Positions 44,247 through 53,488 of a DNA stretch of 64,000 bases are shown piece by piece. The position numbers and the translations under genes are program-made. Where the stretch lies: the NCBI GenBank assembly GCA_026390795.1, contig JAPLFG010000003.1:1488001-1552000 (forward strand). The letters run 5' to 3'. The notes under the pieces are model-generated. The model saw only the letters and a list, made by a program, of their open reading frames with translations. It searched no databases and was not told where the DNA came from. Source of the stretch: Ignavibacteriales bacterium. Lineage in GTDB: Bacteria; Bacteroidota; Ignavibacteria; Ignavibacteriales; Melioribacteraceae. How positions within the stretch are numbered: the first letter of the stretch is position 1; every line of letters begins with the position of its first letter.

Positions 44247-45509
44247 TTATCTATTCAAAATGACATTAACGTAATTATTCCAGCTCAGATTTTTTGCAGT
44301 CTCAATAATATTTTCTTTTGGTATCGGATGTTCAACAAATTTCTTCATTGCAAGATACATCGAATCAATATCATTTGGTTCTGCAAGATAACCATTAACA
44401 CCGTGATTAATCGTTTCGGGAAAATGTCCGACTTTTGTTGCAATAGAAGGCAGATTAAAATTATAGGCGATAGATTCTACTCCCGATGGGGTAGCGGCAA
44501 GATAAAATAAAACATTACAATCAGCCACTTGAAAATATTTGTGTACTTCTTCATTCCCCACATATCGATTTATAACTACAACTTTATCTTGTATCCCAAG
44601 TTCATCAATTAATTCAAGTGGGCGATAATTACTTTCATCATCATTTTTACGGATCAATATTTTTTTTATCAATCCAAAGAGGCTCTTTTTAATTTTCGTA
44701 GTTAATTTTTTTGAATCGAGTGTATTCCAAAAAGATTCGCCTACAATAAGAAGAGAAACATCCTCATACTCTGTTGCTAATTTGGCGAAAGAACGAATTA
44801 CATTATGCAAACCCTTGTATTTGCGGATAAATCCGAAGAACAAAAAGACATGTTTACGAAGGCCGAGTTCTTGTTTTACTTTTTCTTTGTCAAAAGAAGG
44901 ATCGGGAGTGAACATATCGTAAACGGGATGATAGAGTTTTAGTATGAACTTATTATCGGCGGTTAGTGACCTGCGATCGGTTATTTCAAATTTTTGATTT
45001 GGAAATATTTTTTTTAGCTCTTTAAATGTTATTAGAGAATGAACAATAAAGGTGTGCGGTTTTGAAAGCGCATAACGAATCAATGCTTTATCAATTATAC
45101 TCCCTTCTTTTTGAGCAACAACATGTAAATCAAAAATAATTTCACATTTGCAAACTTGCTTTAATTTGTTGGCAATATAGCCCATCGGCAAACCTTGAAT
45201 TGCGAGTGCCCATTGAAAAATCGTTATGTCCGGATTAATCTTGCAAATAATATCAACAGTTTCCTTCCATGAGAAAGGATTATTGTAATTGGTTATATAT
45301 TCAACTTTAATGTTACTGCCTTCGAGAAGATTTTTTTTGCTTGAACGGTCAATGAAGTCGCGTGGTATTATTGAAGGATATTGTTGTGTCCAAGAAACAA
45401 TAGAAACTTCGGCGCCTTGATTATCGAATGCTTTTGCAAGCGAAGTAGTATAATTTGCAATTCCTCCTTTGAATTGAGGGCCTGGACCGAAGATGACAAT
45501 TTTTTTCAT
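44247..45509 (-). CDS. Family 4-type glycosyltransferase
   Basis: A GT-B retaining-type glycosyltransferase of about 420 residues. The N-terminal glycine-rich loop is GPGPQFKGGIANYTTSLAKA. The C-terminal half has LFFGFIRKYKGLHNVIRSF and the donor-binding region ATPSGVESIAYNFNLPSIAT with the conserved Glu. I start at MKKIVIFGPG; the frame extends 16 residues upstream through sequence that looks non-coding (QPCPLAGRLSIL). No strong ribosome site is seen. It would add a sugar to the lipid-linked glycan. Confidence 0.88.
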   Translation of the reverse strand: MKKIVIFGPGPQFKGGIANYTTSLAKAFDNQGAEVSIVSWTQQYPSIIPRDFIDRSSKKNLLEGSNIKVEYITNYNNPFSWKETVDIICKINPDITIFQWALAIQGLPMGYIANKLKQVCKCEIIFDLHVVAQKEGSIIDKALIRYALSKPHTFIVHSLITFKELKKIFPNQKFEITDRRSLTADNKFILKLYHPVYDMFTPDPSFDKEKVKQELGLRKHVFLFFGFIRKYKGLHNVIRSFAKLATEYEDVSLLIVGESFWNTLDSKKLTTKIKKSLFGLIKKILIRKNDDESNYRPLELIDELGIQDKVVVINRYVGNEEVHKYFQVADCNVLFYLAATPSGVESIAYNFNLPSIATKVGHFPETINHGVNGYLAEPNDIDSMYLAMKKFVEHPIPKENIIETAKNLSWNNYVNVILNR

Positions 45510-45595
45510 AAGGTAATTGAGGATTGAGAGCCTACCTGCCAGCGGGCAAGGTTGCAAATTGCGAATTTAATAGCGTTTGCTTCACCTTTCACATT

Positions 45596-46651
45596 TCACC
45601 TTTCATTAATCAAGTTTTTCACCGCTACGTTAAACACACGTTTCATTCCCTCTTCCAAAGAAATTTTTGGCTCCCATCCCAATTTCTCTTTAACAAAACT
45701 CATATCGCAATAGCGTGAATGAACTCCCATCGGCTTATCTATAAGAGGTTTAATAGTTGGATCATAATCTGCAAACTTGCAGAAAACTTTTATCAGATCT
45801 ATAAATGTTGTCAATTTGCCGGATCCAATGTTGATAGCTGTTCCATCATGAATTTTATCCATTGCCAAAAACATACAGTCCATTACATCGTCAATATGAA
45901 CAAAATCTCTTCCTTGCTGTCCCGTTCCCCAAACGACGAAAGGATTTTCCTTTTTAGCCGCGCGCGCTGCAATAGCCGGAACCGGATAAGTTAAATCTTG
46001 ATCTTCACCATAACCACTGAATGGACGAATACAAACAATAGAGATTCCGTAGTTACGTGAGGCGATCTTTGCTAAAAATTCTCCGGTCATTTTAGTCCAG
46101 CCGTAAGTTAGATCCGGCATGCCAAGGGTAAATCCATCTATATTAATATCGGCCTCTTTTAATGCAACCGCTTCGCTTTCTGTTTGCATATTGATTGGAT
46201 AGGCGGCGGAAGAACTTGGATACATTACTCGCTCTGGTTTTGCTTTTGCAATCCAATTAAAAAATTCAGCATCAATAGAAAGATCAAGTGCAACCGCCAT
46301 CGGATCACCTTCAATCTTAGCTCTGCCTCCAACTATTGCCGCAAAATGAAACGCATCGCCAAAACGATCTATCTTTAAACCGTATTCTCTTTCAAGCCAT
46401 TTAGGATCTTCTAAAAGATTATTTAGGAATTTTCTAAAATCCATCTTCCAGTAAAAAAGCCGTCCGTCTTTACCGAAAATTTCTATGTCTTTAATTTTTT
46501 TTGTCGTTGTATCTTCAAGCCAAGATGATGGATGTGTCCCAACAGAAAGATCATCAACCATTATTACAGAGTCATTTGTTCTCTTAAGTAATTGTTTAAC
46601 TGTATTTCTTCCTACAAATCCGCATGCGCCGGAAACTAAATGATATTTCAT
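45596..46651 (-). CDS. NAD-dependent sugar epimerase/dehydratase (extended SDR)
   Basis: A 351-residue extended SDR enzyme. The NAD motif is LVSGACGFVGRNTV (GxCGFVG in place of the usual GxxGxxG). The catalytic set is the Ser of YPSSSAAYP and Tyr-x3-Lys in YGWTKMTGE. The segment FHFAAIVGGRAKIEGDP resembles GDP-mannose 3,5-epimerase-like and UDP-sugar epimerases. It supplies a nucleotide sugar for the surface glycan; the exact substrate is not clear. The sequence just downstream holds TTTCACC-type short repeats (45582-45605). Confidence 0.86.
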   Translation of the reverse strand: MKYHLVSGACGFVGRNTVKQLLKRTNDSVIMVDDLSVGTHPSSWLEDTTTKKIKDIEIFGKDGRLFYWKMDFRKFLNNLLEDPKWLEREYGLKIDRFGDAFHFAAIVGGRAKIEGDPMAVALDLSIDAEFFNWIAKAKPERVMYPSSSAAYPINMQTESEAVALKEADINIDGFTLGMPDLTYGWTKMTGEFLAKIASRNYGISIVCIRPFSGYGEDQDLTYPVPAIAARAAKKENPFVVWGTGQQGRDFVHIDDVMDCMFLAMDKIHDGTAINIGSGKLTTFIDLIKVFCKFADYDPTIKPLIDKPMGVHSRYCDMSFVKEKLGWEPKISLEEGMKRVFNVAVKNLINER

Positions 46652-46761
46652 GTGAATAATTTCCTAATGTTGGTCTAAAAATAAGAATTTTATTTGAATG
46701 TCGAATGCAGATCGTAAGGAAGAAAATTGGTAATATTTTCAGTTAGAAACGACTAATAAGA

Positions 46762-47886
46762 TCATTTCTTCTCTTTAATTACGTACTCTTTTTCATCTTG
46801 GAAATTATGGGCGAAAATTTCTCCCAAAAGACCGATTGCAAAGAATTGTACACCTACTATGACCAACAGAATACCTAAAAAGAAGATTGGTCTATTAGCA
46901 ATAGGTGCATGTGGCTTTACAAAAGACCATTCGTATGCTAAAACAAGATTAATTACGAATCCAATAAGCGCGATAAAAAATCCTACAAAACCAAATAAAT
47001 GCATGGGGCGTTTTATGTAACGTGTGGTGAAGATAACTGTGATTAAATCAACAAAACCCTTAAAGAATCTTGATATTCCGAACTTTGTTTTTCCGTACCG
47101 GCGCGGATGATGCTTTACAATAATCTCCGTTACAGAAAATCCTTTCCAATTTGCAAGCACCGGAATGTACCGGTGCAGCTCGCCGTATACATTTATGCTT
47201 TGTACAACTTCTTTACGGTAGGCTTTCAAGCCGCAATTAAAATCATGAATCTTTACATGAGTAAATAAACGAGTTATATAATTAAAAAACTTTGATGATA
47301 TTTTTTTGATTATCGGATCAAATCTTTTTTTCTTCCATCCCGAAACCATATCAAAGCCCTGGTCAAGTTTTTTCAGAAGGTTAGGGATTTCATTCGGATC
47401 ATCTTGAAGATCGGCATCCATTGTTATAACGGCGTCTCCTGTTACATGTTTAAATGCAATTTGAAGAGCCGCAGATTTTCCATAATTCGAACGGAAACTG
47501 TAATAATGAATTTTATTATCAAAACGCGCTAATTCTTTTATCACATTAAGAGATTTATCTGTGCTGCCGTCATCAATAAAGAGAATTTCATAATCTATGG
47601 AAATAGTTTTTAACGATTTTTTTATTTCATTGTAAAGAGGACGAAGAGATTCTTCTTCGTTAAGTAGCGGAACTACAATTGAAACTTTTTTGAAGGAAAC
47701 ACCCTGATTATCGCGTATTGTCTGCGATTGCTCTCCGGGCGGACGGGTTTTTTTTCTATTGTTATAATATTTTCTATAAGGCTTTCTTTGCTGGGGTTGA
47801 CCTTGTTGCTGAGGCTGACCCGGCTGAAGTGGTTGAACTTGAGGGCTCTGTTGAACCGGTACTTCCGGTTTATTCTGACTATCCAA
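46762..47886 (-). CDS. Membrane-anchored GT2 polyprenyl-phosphate glycosyltransferase (DPM1/GtrB-like)
   Basis: A 374-residue GT2 enzyme. The first 60 residues are Gln/Pro-rich and basic, probably disordered (QPLQPGQPQQQGQPQ then RKPYRKYYNNRKK). The GT-A core follows: VSIVVPLLNEEESL, FIDDGSTDKSL, and the metal site MDADLQDDPNEIP. Two C-terminal membrane helices (about 292-316 and 333-360) match GtrB/PglC-like proteins that load a sugar onto undecaprenyl phosphate. It is the first gene of the leftward glycan locus; the Q/P tail is unusual for the family. Confidence 0.9.
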   Translation of the reverse strand: MDSQNKPEVPVQQSPQVQPLQPGQPQQQGQPQQRKPYRKYYNNRKKTRPPGEQSQTIRDNQGVSFKKVSIVVPLLNEEESLRPLYNEIKKSLKTISIDYEILFIDDGSTDKSLNVIKELARFDNKIHYYSFRSNYGKSAALQIAFKHVTGDAVITMDADLQDDPNEIPNLLKKLDQGFDMVSGWKKKRFDPIIKKISSKFFNYITRLFTHVKIHDFNCGLKAYRKEVVQSINVYGELHRYIPVLANWKGFSVTEIIVKHHPRRYGKTKFGISRFFKGFVDLITVIFTTRYIKRPMHLFGFVGFFIALIGFVINLVLAYEWSFVKPHAPIANRPIFFLGILLVIVGVQFFAIGLLGEIFAHNFQDEKEYVIKEKK

Positions 47887-48111
47887 TATTCTTATCCGTC
47901 TTTCTAAATAAATTATTTTTGATTTTCCTAGTCAAAGTTAAAACAAGAAGCCGCTAAAATCAATTTGGACTTATGCCAACGGAAACTTTATGTCTTATAA
48001 TATTTATTCACTTTCAGATGAATAAAGTTATTAAAAAAGGGAGAATACAATTTAATCATTTGAATCTGCCTGAAACTATATTTAGATTTATTACAACAAG
48101 AAAGCAATTTT

Positions 48112-48453
48112 ATGGGCGGAATCATTTTCTGGGGAATTATACGGACTGCGATCCTGATTCCCGCGCTCTGGCTGCTAAGTGGTTTTATGGAGTATAAATA
48201 CTGGTGGTGGTTTGGAATATTATCTGTTTATGGGGTGATTATCCATCCGGCAATGATCCAGTACAGAATGTTTTTGCAAGAAAATGATGAACTAATCAAC
48301 AACACGCTCTGTTCTTCTTGTATACATTTTGATAAAACTGCGGTCATTTGTCAAAAGTACGATCAACACCCAACTCTAAACAATCTTCCGTGTGAAGGAC
48401 TAGATTGGGAACCGAGAGGAATTAAAAATGAAGAGAGAGAAGTTCATTCATAA
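48112..48453 (+). CDS. Small membrane protein with a Cys-rich C-terminal segment
   Basis: I do not recognise this 113-residue protein. It has two hydrophobic segments at about 4-22 and 29-47 (IIFWGIIRTAILIPALWLL; WWWFGILSVYGVIIHPAM). A hydrophilic tail carries four Cys in the pattern C-x2-C-x9-C-x12-C (LCSSCIHFDKTAVICQ, later LPCEGLDWEP), which could bind metal or form disulfides. Its end overlaps the next gene by 26 nt. No ribosome site stands out. Confidence 0.6.
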   Translation: MGGIIFWGIIRTAILIPALWLLSGFMEYKYWWWFGILSVYGVIIHPAMIQYRMFLQENDELINNTLCSSCIHFDKTAVICQKYDQHPTLNNLPCEGLDWEPRGIKNEEREVHS

Positions 48454-48670
48454 TAAAGACAAAGCCATTAGGAACAACGTTCGGTTCTGTACCGAGTGCG
48501 GCGAAGATCTAAATAATTTTGGATTACCCGGCGAAGAAGTTGATATTGCAAAAGTTCAAGCCCATTACAAAGTCTGTCAAGAAAAAGGAAAGTTTAAAGG
48601 CGATATCTGTTCGAAGATGTTTATTTCTAATCTCTCGGAACCAATTTCGTTAAAGGATGATACCGAGTAA
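48428..48670 (+). CDS. Small zinc-ribbon-like protein
   Basis: An 80-residue soluble protein. FCTECGEDLNNFGL (C-x2-C) is followed by AHYKVCQEKGKFKGDICSK, giving further His and Cys ligands consistent with a small zinc-binding fold. It overlaps the Cys-tailed membrane protein gene, with GAAGAGAGA in the region before its ATG, so the two are probably translated together. Function unknown; a role with the membrane partner is inference. Confidence 0.6.
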   Translation: MKREKFIHNKDKAIRNNVRFCTECGEDLNNFGLPGEEVDIAKVQAHYKVCQEKGKFKGDICSKMFISNLSEPISLKDDTE

Positions 48671-49094
48671 ATAAATCATTTACTGCTTTGGCAAAACGCA
48701 TACCAGCCTGAAATTCAAATCTCATCAGCAAAAATCACTCATAATTTTTTATTGCTTTCTTTCACCTCATTCATAATCGCTTTTTTAATATTTATCTCAA
48801 TTTCTTTTCACATCAAATTTGTGGAGTGAAGATTTGATGATATAGTTAGGCTTTCCCTCGCAGAATAATTTTCATCTGGATTACTGAATCCGGAGAATAA
48901 TAGTTGATAATTAGCGATCTAATAAATAAGTTCATCAGCAAAAATTATTCGTTCATAAGTTAACCTATTATAATCGAGGACAATATTAAATCACATTGAA
49001 TCTACACCCGGCAGTATTATTTTTTAATTGCGTTTATTATCGAAGGTTCAGTTTTTATGAAATCAATTGTCTACAAGAACAAACCGGAGTTTAA
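48671..49094. other. 424-nt gene-free stretch with a short direct repeat
   Basis: No coding frame with support is seen. CATCAGCAAAAAT occurs twice (48723-48735 and 48932-48944), each followed by an A/T-rich TCATAA-containing stretch, about 209 nt apart. The region probably carries the promoter of the symporter gene. I see no recognisable riboswitch. Confidence 0.4.
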
Positions 49095-50663
49095 ATGACA
49101 GAACAAATCAAAGAGCGAGAGCAATGGGGCAGCCGGTTCGGCTTAATTCTGGCTGTCGCCGGTAATGCTATTGGTCTTGGAAATTTTCTTCGATTCCCAG
49201 TTCAAGCTGCTTCCAATGGGGGCGGTGCTTTTATGATTCCCTATTTTATTTTTTTCTTGATTGTTGGTATTCCACTAATGTGGATGGAATGGGGTATAGG
49301 CAGGCATGGCGGTAAATATGGGCACGGCAGTGCGCCGGGTATGTTTGATGTGTTGTGGAAAAATAGAATCGCTAAATATATAGGCGCCATCGGATTGTTT
49401 GTCTCAACAATTATTCTGATCTACTACACATATATTGAGTCGTGGACGCTCGGATATAGTTTCTTGTCGATAACAAAAAGTTATTTCGGATTAGAGAATT
49501 TTGGAGAGATGAAATCTTTTCTTTATGGTTATCAAGGAAGAGAGGCAACACCTTACTTTAACGGAATAACAATCGCCTATATTTTTATGATCATCACTTT
49601 CGCAATTAATTTCTGGGTTTTATACAAAGGCATCTCGAAAGGGATAGAAAAACTTGCTAAGATTGCCATGCCGATGCTTTTTTTGTTCGCGATAATAATT
49701 GCTATAAGAGTTATAACACTCGGCACTCCAGATCCAAGTATTCCTGGAAATTCCGTCAGCAGCGGATTCGGATTTATATGGAATCCCGATTTTTCGAAAC
49801 TGGGAGATCCCAAAATCTGGTTAGCCGCTGCCGGACAGATCTTTTTTACGCTCTCTGTCGGTATGGGCACAATACACGCGTATGCAAGTTATTTAAAACC
49901 AAAAGAGGATATTGCACTTTCCGCTTTAACAACTGCAACAACTAATGAATTTGCCGAAGTTATATTGGGCGGCTCAATAGCAATTCCTATAGCGGTTGCG
50001 TTTTTCGGAGTTGCAACTACTACGGCAATGGCAAAAGGTGGATCGTTCGATTTAGGTTTTGCATCAATGCCTCTGGTATTTGAGAAAATTCCGTTCGGAG
50101 AGATTTTCGGGTTCCTCTGGTTCTTGCTTTTGTTTTTTGCCGGCATTACTTCCTCTGTTGCAATGGGTCAGCAAGTCATAGCGTTTTTGGAAGATGAATT
50201 TGGAATGAGTAGAAAGAAAGCCGTTCTTACTCTTGGATTTTTTGTTATGCTGTCAGTTCAGCTTGTTGTGTTCTATCTGAAATTCGGATTCCTTGATGAG
50301 ATGGATTATTGGGCGGGAACATTCGGATTGGTTGTTTTTGCATTAGCGGAGACAATAATTTTTATGTGGGTATTTGGCGCCGAAAAAGCATGGGATGAGA
50401 TGAATGAAGGAGGAGACATAAAAATTCCAAGATTCTTTTTCTATATAATGAAATATGTTACGCCATTGATGTTATTTGTTGTCATGGTCTGGTGGTTAAT
50501 AAATGATGCAATTCCCATTCTATTGCTAAAGGGAGTTAAGCAAGAAAACGTAGCTTATATCTGGGGTTCCAGAATCTTTATGATCGCGGCATTCTCAACA
50601 TTCCTCTATTTAATTCACATTGCTTGGAAAAGGAAAAAGGTTAAAAATGGAATTTCAAACTAG
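49095..50663 (+). CDS. Sodium-dependent NSS (SNF) family transporter
   Basis: A 522-residue neurotransmitter:sodium symporter family protein with about 12 helices. The first helix holds the Na1/substrate motif FGLILAVAGNAIGLGNFLRFPVQ (about residues 15-37), as in LeuT relatives, and helix 6-like region ITSSVAMGQQVIAF. It should import an amino acid or related amine with Na+. Its 3' end overlaps a 36-residue MetS-like gene, so the transporter probably needs that small subunit, as MetP of Corynebacterium does. Substrate unknown. Confidence 0.93.
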   Translation: MTEQIKEREQWGSRFGLILAVAGNAIGLGNFLRFPVQAASNGGGAFMIPYFIFFLIVGIPLMWMEWGIGRHGGKYGHGSAPGMFDVLWKNRIAKYIGAIGLFVSTIILIYYTYIESWTLGYSFLSITKSYFGLENFGEMKSFLYGYQGREATPYFNGITIAYIFMIITFAINFWVLYKGISKGIEKLAKIAMPMLFLFAIIIAIRVITLGTPDPSIPGNSVSSGFGFIWNPDFSKLGDPKIWLAAAGQIFFTLSVGMGTIHAYASYLKPKEDIALSALTTATTNEFAEVILGGSIAIPIAVAFFGVATTTAMAKGGSFDLGFASMPLVFEKIPFGEIFGFLWFLLLFFAGITSSVAMGQQVIAFLEDEFGMSRKKAVLTLGFFVMLSVQLVVFYLKFGFLDEMDYWAGTFGLVVFALAETIIFMWVFGAEKAWDEMNEGGDIKIPRFFFYIMKYVTPLMLFVVMVWWLINDAIPILLLKGVKQENVAYIWGSRIFMIAAFSTFLYLIHIAWKRKKVKNGISN

Positions 50664-50757
50664 CGGTATAATTTTTATGACGCTTGCTTTCTTGGGCATT
50701 AGCGGTCTAATGGCTTATTGTATTTATAAGCTTCTGTTCAGTAAATCAAAAAAATAA
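50647..50757 (+). CDS. MetS-like small subunit of the NSS transporter
   Basis: A 36-residue single-span membrane peptide beginning MEFQTSGIIFMTLAF, with a helix at about 7-28 and a basic end (FSKSKK). It overlaps the transporter's last 17 nt in a different frame. Position, length and topology match the MetS small subunit of NSS transporters, which in Corynebacterium is required for MetP activity. The gene is too short for routine ORF calling. AAAAGG lies upstream of the ATG. Confidence 0.75.
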   Translation: MEFQTSGIIFMTLAFLGISGLMAYCIYKLLFSKSKK

Positions 50758-50782
50758 TTTTAAAAGATTTTAAATTCTTACC

Positions 50783-50818
50783 AACCTCATGTAGACCATC
50801 CTCTACTGAGGTTTTTTA
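50783..50818 (+). terminator. Rho-independent terminator after the NSS transporter genes
   Basis: AACCTCA...GTAG (50783-50794) pairs with CTAC-TGAGGTT (50803-50813) with a single bulged T, followed by a T run. Confidence 0.8.
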
Positions 50819-50937
50819 TATCTGATTTTCTTAAAATAAATTGTAGACAGAAGTAAAGAAATTTTTATGAACATGGTTGAAAAAACTAAGGAAATAAAAT
50901 CAGCGCTGAAAAACCAAATTAATAGGAGCCCCAAATC

Positions 50938-52491
50938 ATGAGTAGTCAACTGTGGCAAAGAAAACCCGTAGAGCATTTTGAAGCGGAAATGAAAGAGAGT
51001 AAACTAAAGCGTGTTCTCGGGAAGTGGGGTTTAACTTCACTTGGTGTTGGAGCTATTATCGGCGCCGGTATTTTTGTTATGACCGGTGTAGGCGCTAAAG
51101 AATATGCCGGACCAGCATTAGCGTTGTCTTTTATTGTTGCGGGAATCGGATGCACGTTTGCGGCTTTATGCTATGCCGAATTCGCGTCGTTTCTTCCTGT
51201 CGAAGGATCGGCTTATGCATACGCATATGCAACAATGGGTGAATTACTAGCCTGGATAATCGGATGGGATCTAATTCTTGAATATGGAATGGCTGCCTCC
51301 GCGGTAGCTGTAGGATGGTCCGGTTATCTTTCAAAATTTCTCCATCTATTTAATGTCAAATTTCCAATCTGGCTTATGAATGATTCTTTCACTGCAAGAG
51401 AAATGATTGCTTCGGCAACTCAGAAAGGAACTTTGGACAATCTTGCAACTCAGTTTTCTTCTTTAACGCTTCCAACTCTTTTCGGATTACATGTTGGTAT
51501 TAACTTGCCGGCTCTATTAATTGTATGGATTCTTACGGCAATTTTAATCCGTGGAATTAAACAAGCAGCAAGTACAAACAACCTTATGGTAGCTATTAAA
51601 GTTGTGGTTGTTCTTTTCATAATTATTCTTGGAGCTCAATATATAAATACCGCCAATTGGAGCCCGTTTATTCCTGATAGAGGTTCATACACCGATTCCC
51701 TTGGCGGATCGCACAGCGCATACGGATTGCTTGGAATTGTTGCAGGAGCCGCATATATATTTTTCGCCTATATCGGGTTCGATACTGTTTCTACGCATGC
51801 CGGAGAAGCGAAAAATCCACAGAAGGATGTTCCATTTGGAATTATTACTTCTCTGATAGTATGCACGATCCTTTATATTCTTGTCGCTCTTGTGTTAACC
51901 GGAATGGTCAATTATAAGGACATCGATATTACTGCTCCGATTGCCGCTGCATTTGGTTCCCTTGGATTAAATTATGCAGTGTTTATCATTTCTGCGGCGG
52001 CGATTGCAGGACTTACGTCGGTTACAATAGTTATGCTTCTCGGTCAATCCAGAGTTTTTTATGCGATCTCAAAAGACGGATTACTTCCTAAAAAAACTTT
52101 TGGCGAACTTCATCCTAAATTCAGGACGCCATGGAAATCAAACCTTCTAATTGGAACCGTAGTATCTCTGGTTTCCGCATTCACACCGATCGACTCCATC
52201 TCAAAGATGGTAAATATTGGAACACTATTCGCGTTTGTGATTGTCTGTATTGCAGTATGGATAATGAGAAAAAAAGAACCGGAAAGACCGCGTCCATTTA
52301 GAACTCCCGTAATATGGTTTGTAGCGCCGATGGGAGTTTTATTTAATCTAGGAATGATGTTAACATTGGAATGGCAGAATTGGGCACGGTTATTTGGCTG
52401 GTTAGCAATTGGATTGTTAATTTATTTCTTCTACGGAAAGAAACATAGCGTAATGGCGCATAAACTTGCACAAGAAAATGGATCAAAGTAA
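50938..52491 (+). CDS. APC-superfamily amino-acid permease
   Basis: A 517-residue transporter of the APC family (cationic-amino-acid-transporter-like), with 12 or more membrane helices. The unwound first helix GVGAIIGAGIFVMTGV (about residues 36-51) and helix 6 region AAYIFFAYIGFDTVSTHAGE are typical. AGGAG lies a few bases before the ATG. It follows the NSS genes but has a terminator between, so it is its own unit, ended by a strong hairpin. Import of branched-chain, cationic or other amino acids is possible. Confidence 0.92.
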   Translation: MSSQLWQRKPVEHFEAEMKESKLKRVLGKWGLTSLGVGAIIGAGIFVMTGVGAKEYAGPALALSFIVAGIGCTFAALCYAEFASFLPVEGSAYAYAYATMGELLAWIIGWDLILEYGMAASAVAVGWSGYLSKFLHLFNVKFPIWLMNDSFTAREMIASATQKGTLDNLATQFSSLTLPTLFGLHVGINLPALLIVWILTAILIRGIKQAASTNNLMVAIKVVVVLFIIILGAQYINTANWSPFIPDRGSYTDSLGGSHSAYGLLGIVAGAAYIFFAYIGFDTVSTHAGEAKNPQKDVPFGIITSLIVCTILYILVALVLTGMVNYKDIDITAPIAAAFGSLGLNYAVFIISAAAIAGLTSVTIVMLLGQSRVFYAISKDGLLPKKTFGELHPKFRTPWKSNLLIGTVVSLVSAFTPIDSISKMVNIGTLFAFVIVCIAVWIMRKKEPERPRPFRTPVIWFVAPMGVLFNLGMMLTLEWQNWARLFGWLAIGLLIYFFYGKKHSVMAHKLAQENGSK

Positions 52492-52540
52492 AAGATAGAT
52501 TTTAGATGTTGAATTCTCTTTAGCAAAGAAAAATTTTATT

Positions 52541-52575
52541 GGGACTTTCGATTTAACCGGAAGTCCCTTTTTTAT
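52541..52575 (+). terminator. Rho-independent terminator after the APC permease
   Basis: GGGACTT (52541-52547) pairs with AAGTCCC (52561-52567), followed by TTTTTTATTTTTG. Confidence 0.85.
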
Positions 52576-52663
52576 TTTTGTAACTCATAACGCAATCACG
52601 GTCAATTTGAAATCTTTTCAGTTATAGTTTTGTCCGCTGGCGATTTTTATTTATTTTTACGCC

Positions 52664-52736
52664 GCACCCTTAGCTCAGTTGGTAGAGCATATGACTCTTA
52701 ATCATCAGGTCGCGGGTTCGAGTCCCGCAGGGTGCA
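52664..52736 (+). tRNA. tRNA-Lys (anticodon CTT)
   Basis: A full cloverleaf of 73 nt. The acceptor GCACCCT (52664-52670) pairs with AGGGTGC (52729-52735), with discriminator A. The D arm is GCTCAGTTGGTAGAGC, the anticodon loop CTCTTAA with CTT, and the T arm GCGGGTTCGAGTCCCGC. CCA is not encoded. A terminator follows. Its 3' part is repeated downstream at several places, which marks it as an insertion site. Confidence 0.96.
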
Positions 52737-53488
52737 CTCTAGGGTACAAGTCGCTTTTCGGAGCGACTTTTTTTTTGCCCTCCGTTAGAAAACCATTGGT
52801 ATCATTGGTCAAAAGCTCTAGCACAAAATTGAGCTTGGGGGTTCTATAACTAATAGATCGAAAAATTAGGGGCAGATGAGGAAAATCATGTACAAACACT
52901 TTGTACTTAGTAAGATGTTTGGTTTTTAAAAATATTTTCAAAGTTGAGTTCGACGTTTACCAATTTATTTAAACTGGGATAAATTATTCTTTTTATGTAA
53001 CCCAGAGATTAAACTTATCATTATAAAAGACACGACATGCAAAATTATTTGTTGACAATATGAGAATTTTTTTGAATTTTGAATTGGTTATTCTCTCCAA
53101 TTATCCTTTTATGGCCAGCTTCTCCTCTTAAGAAACATATGAATACTTATTGAGGTAGTCGTGAAAAGATTATTTGTTGTCCCTTTGCCTTCATTAGTTT
53201 TACTAAGTGCTTACCCAAATTTATCTAAAAAGGTTGACCCGATATATTCCTTTATCCAAAATTTCATACCCCCAAAGAATATCATAAACATAGATGACTC
53301 TTTTAAAAATTGGAAGAGTAAATAGTATTTCAAAAAGAAGTTATTTGGAAGGCTAAACTTTTGGCTTTTGATATGAATTGTAATAAACTCTCTAAGGGTT
53401 GCCAATGCCCAGGGAGTAAAATCAATTTCATTGGTAAAACTATATTGGGCGGGAGAAAAATACACGCCTTGAATCAAATGGAGGAAAA
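52737..53488. other. Gene-poor stretch after tRNA-Lys, left part of a long direct repeat
   Basis: The first 120 nt (to about 52860) hold the tRNA terminator and a sequence closely repeated at 56950-57066. The remaining ~630 nt are A/T-rich. One short rightward frame (53161-53325, 54 codons from GTG, hydrophobic start) and one leftward frame (53211-53477) overlap each other and lack recognisable similarity, so I call neither. The promoter of the LamG gene should lie in the last 150 nt. Confidence 0.5.
52748..52778 (+). terminator. Rho-independent terminator of tRNA-Lys
   Basis: AAGTCGCT (52748-52755) pairs with AGCGACTT (52762-52769), followed by seven or more T. An identical hairpin recurs at about 56961-56990 inside the repeated copy. 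Confidence 0.88.

Noticed and set aside
45524-45605. TTTCACC-type repeats and GCCAGCGGGCAAG stretch treated as a mobile element
   Set aside because: Too short and with no ends or gene; noted only as intergenic low-complexity sequence.
48671-49094. Possible riboswitch before the NSS transporter
   Set aside because: No recognised aptamer core (lysine, glycine, SAM or similar) can be drawn; only a short direct repeat is seen.
52705-52941. Leftward 78-codon frame ending in VHPAGLEPAT
   Set aside because: That ending is the reverse reading of a tRNA T arm, a known false-protein pattern.
53211-53477. Leftward 88-codon frame before the LamG gene
   Set aside because: No signal, domain or ribosome site; overlaps another short frame on the other strand in A/T-rich sequence.
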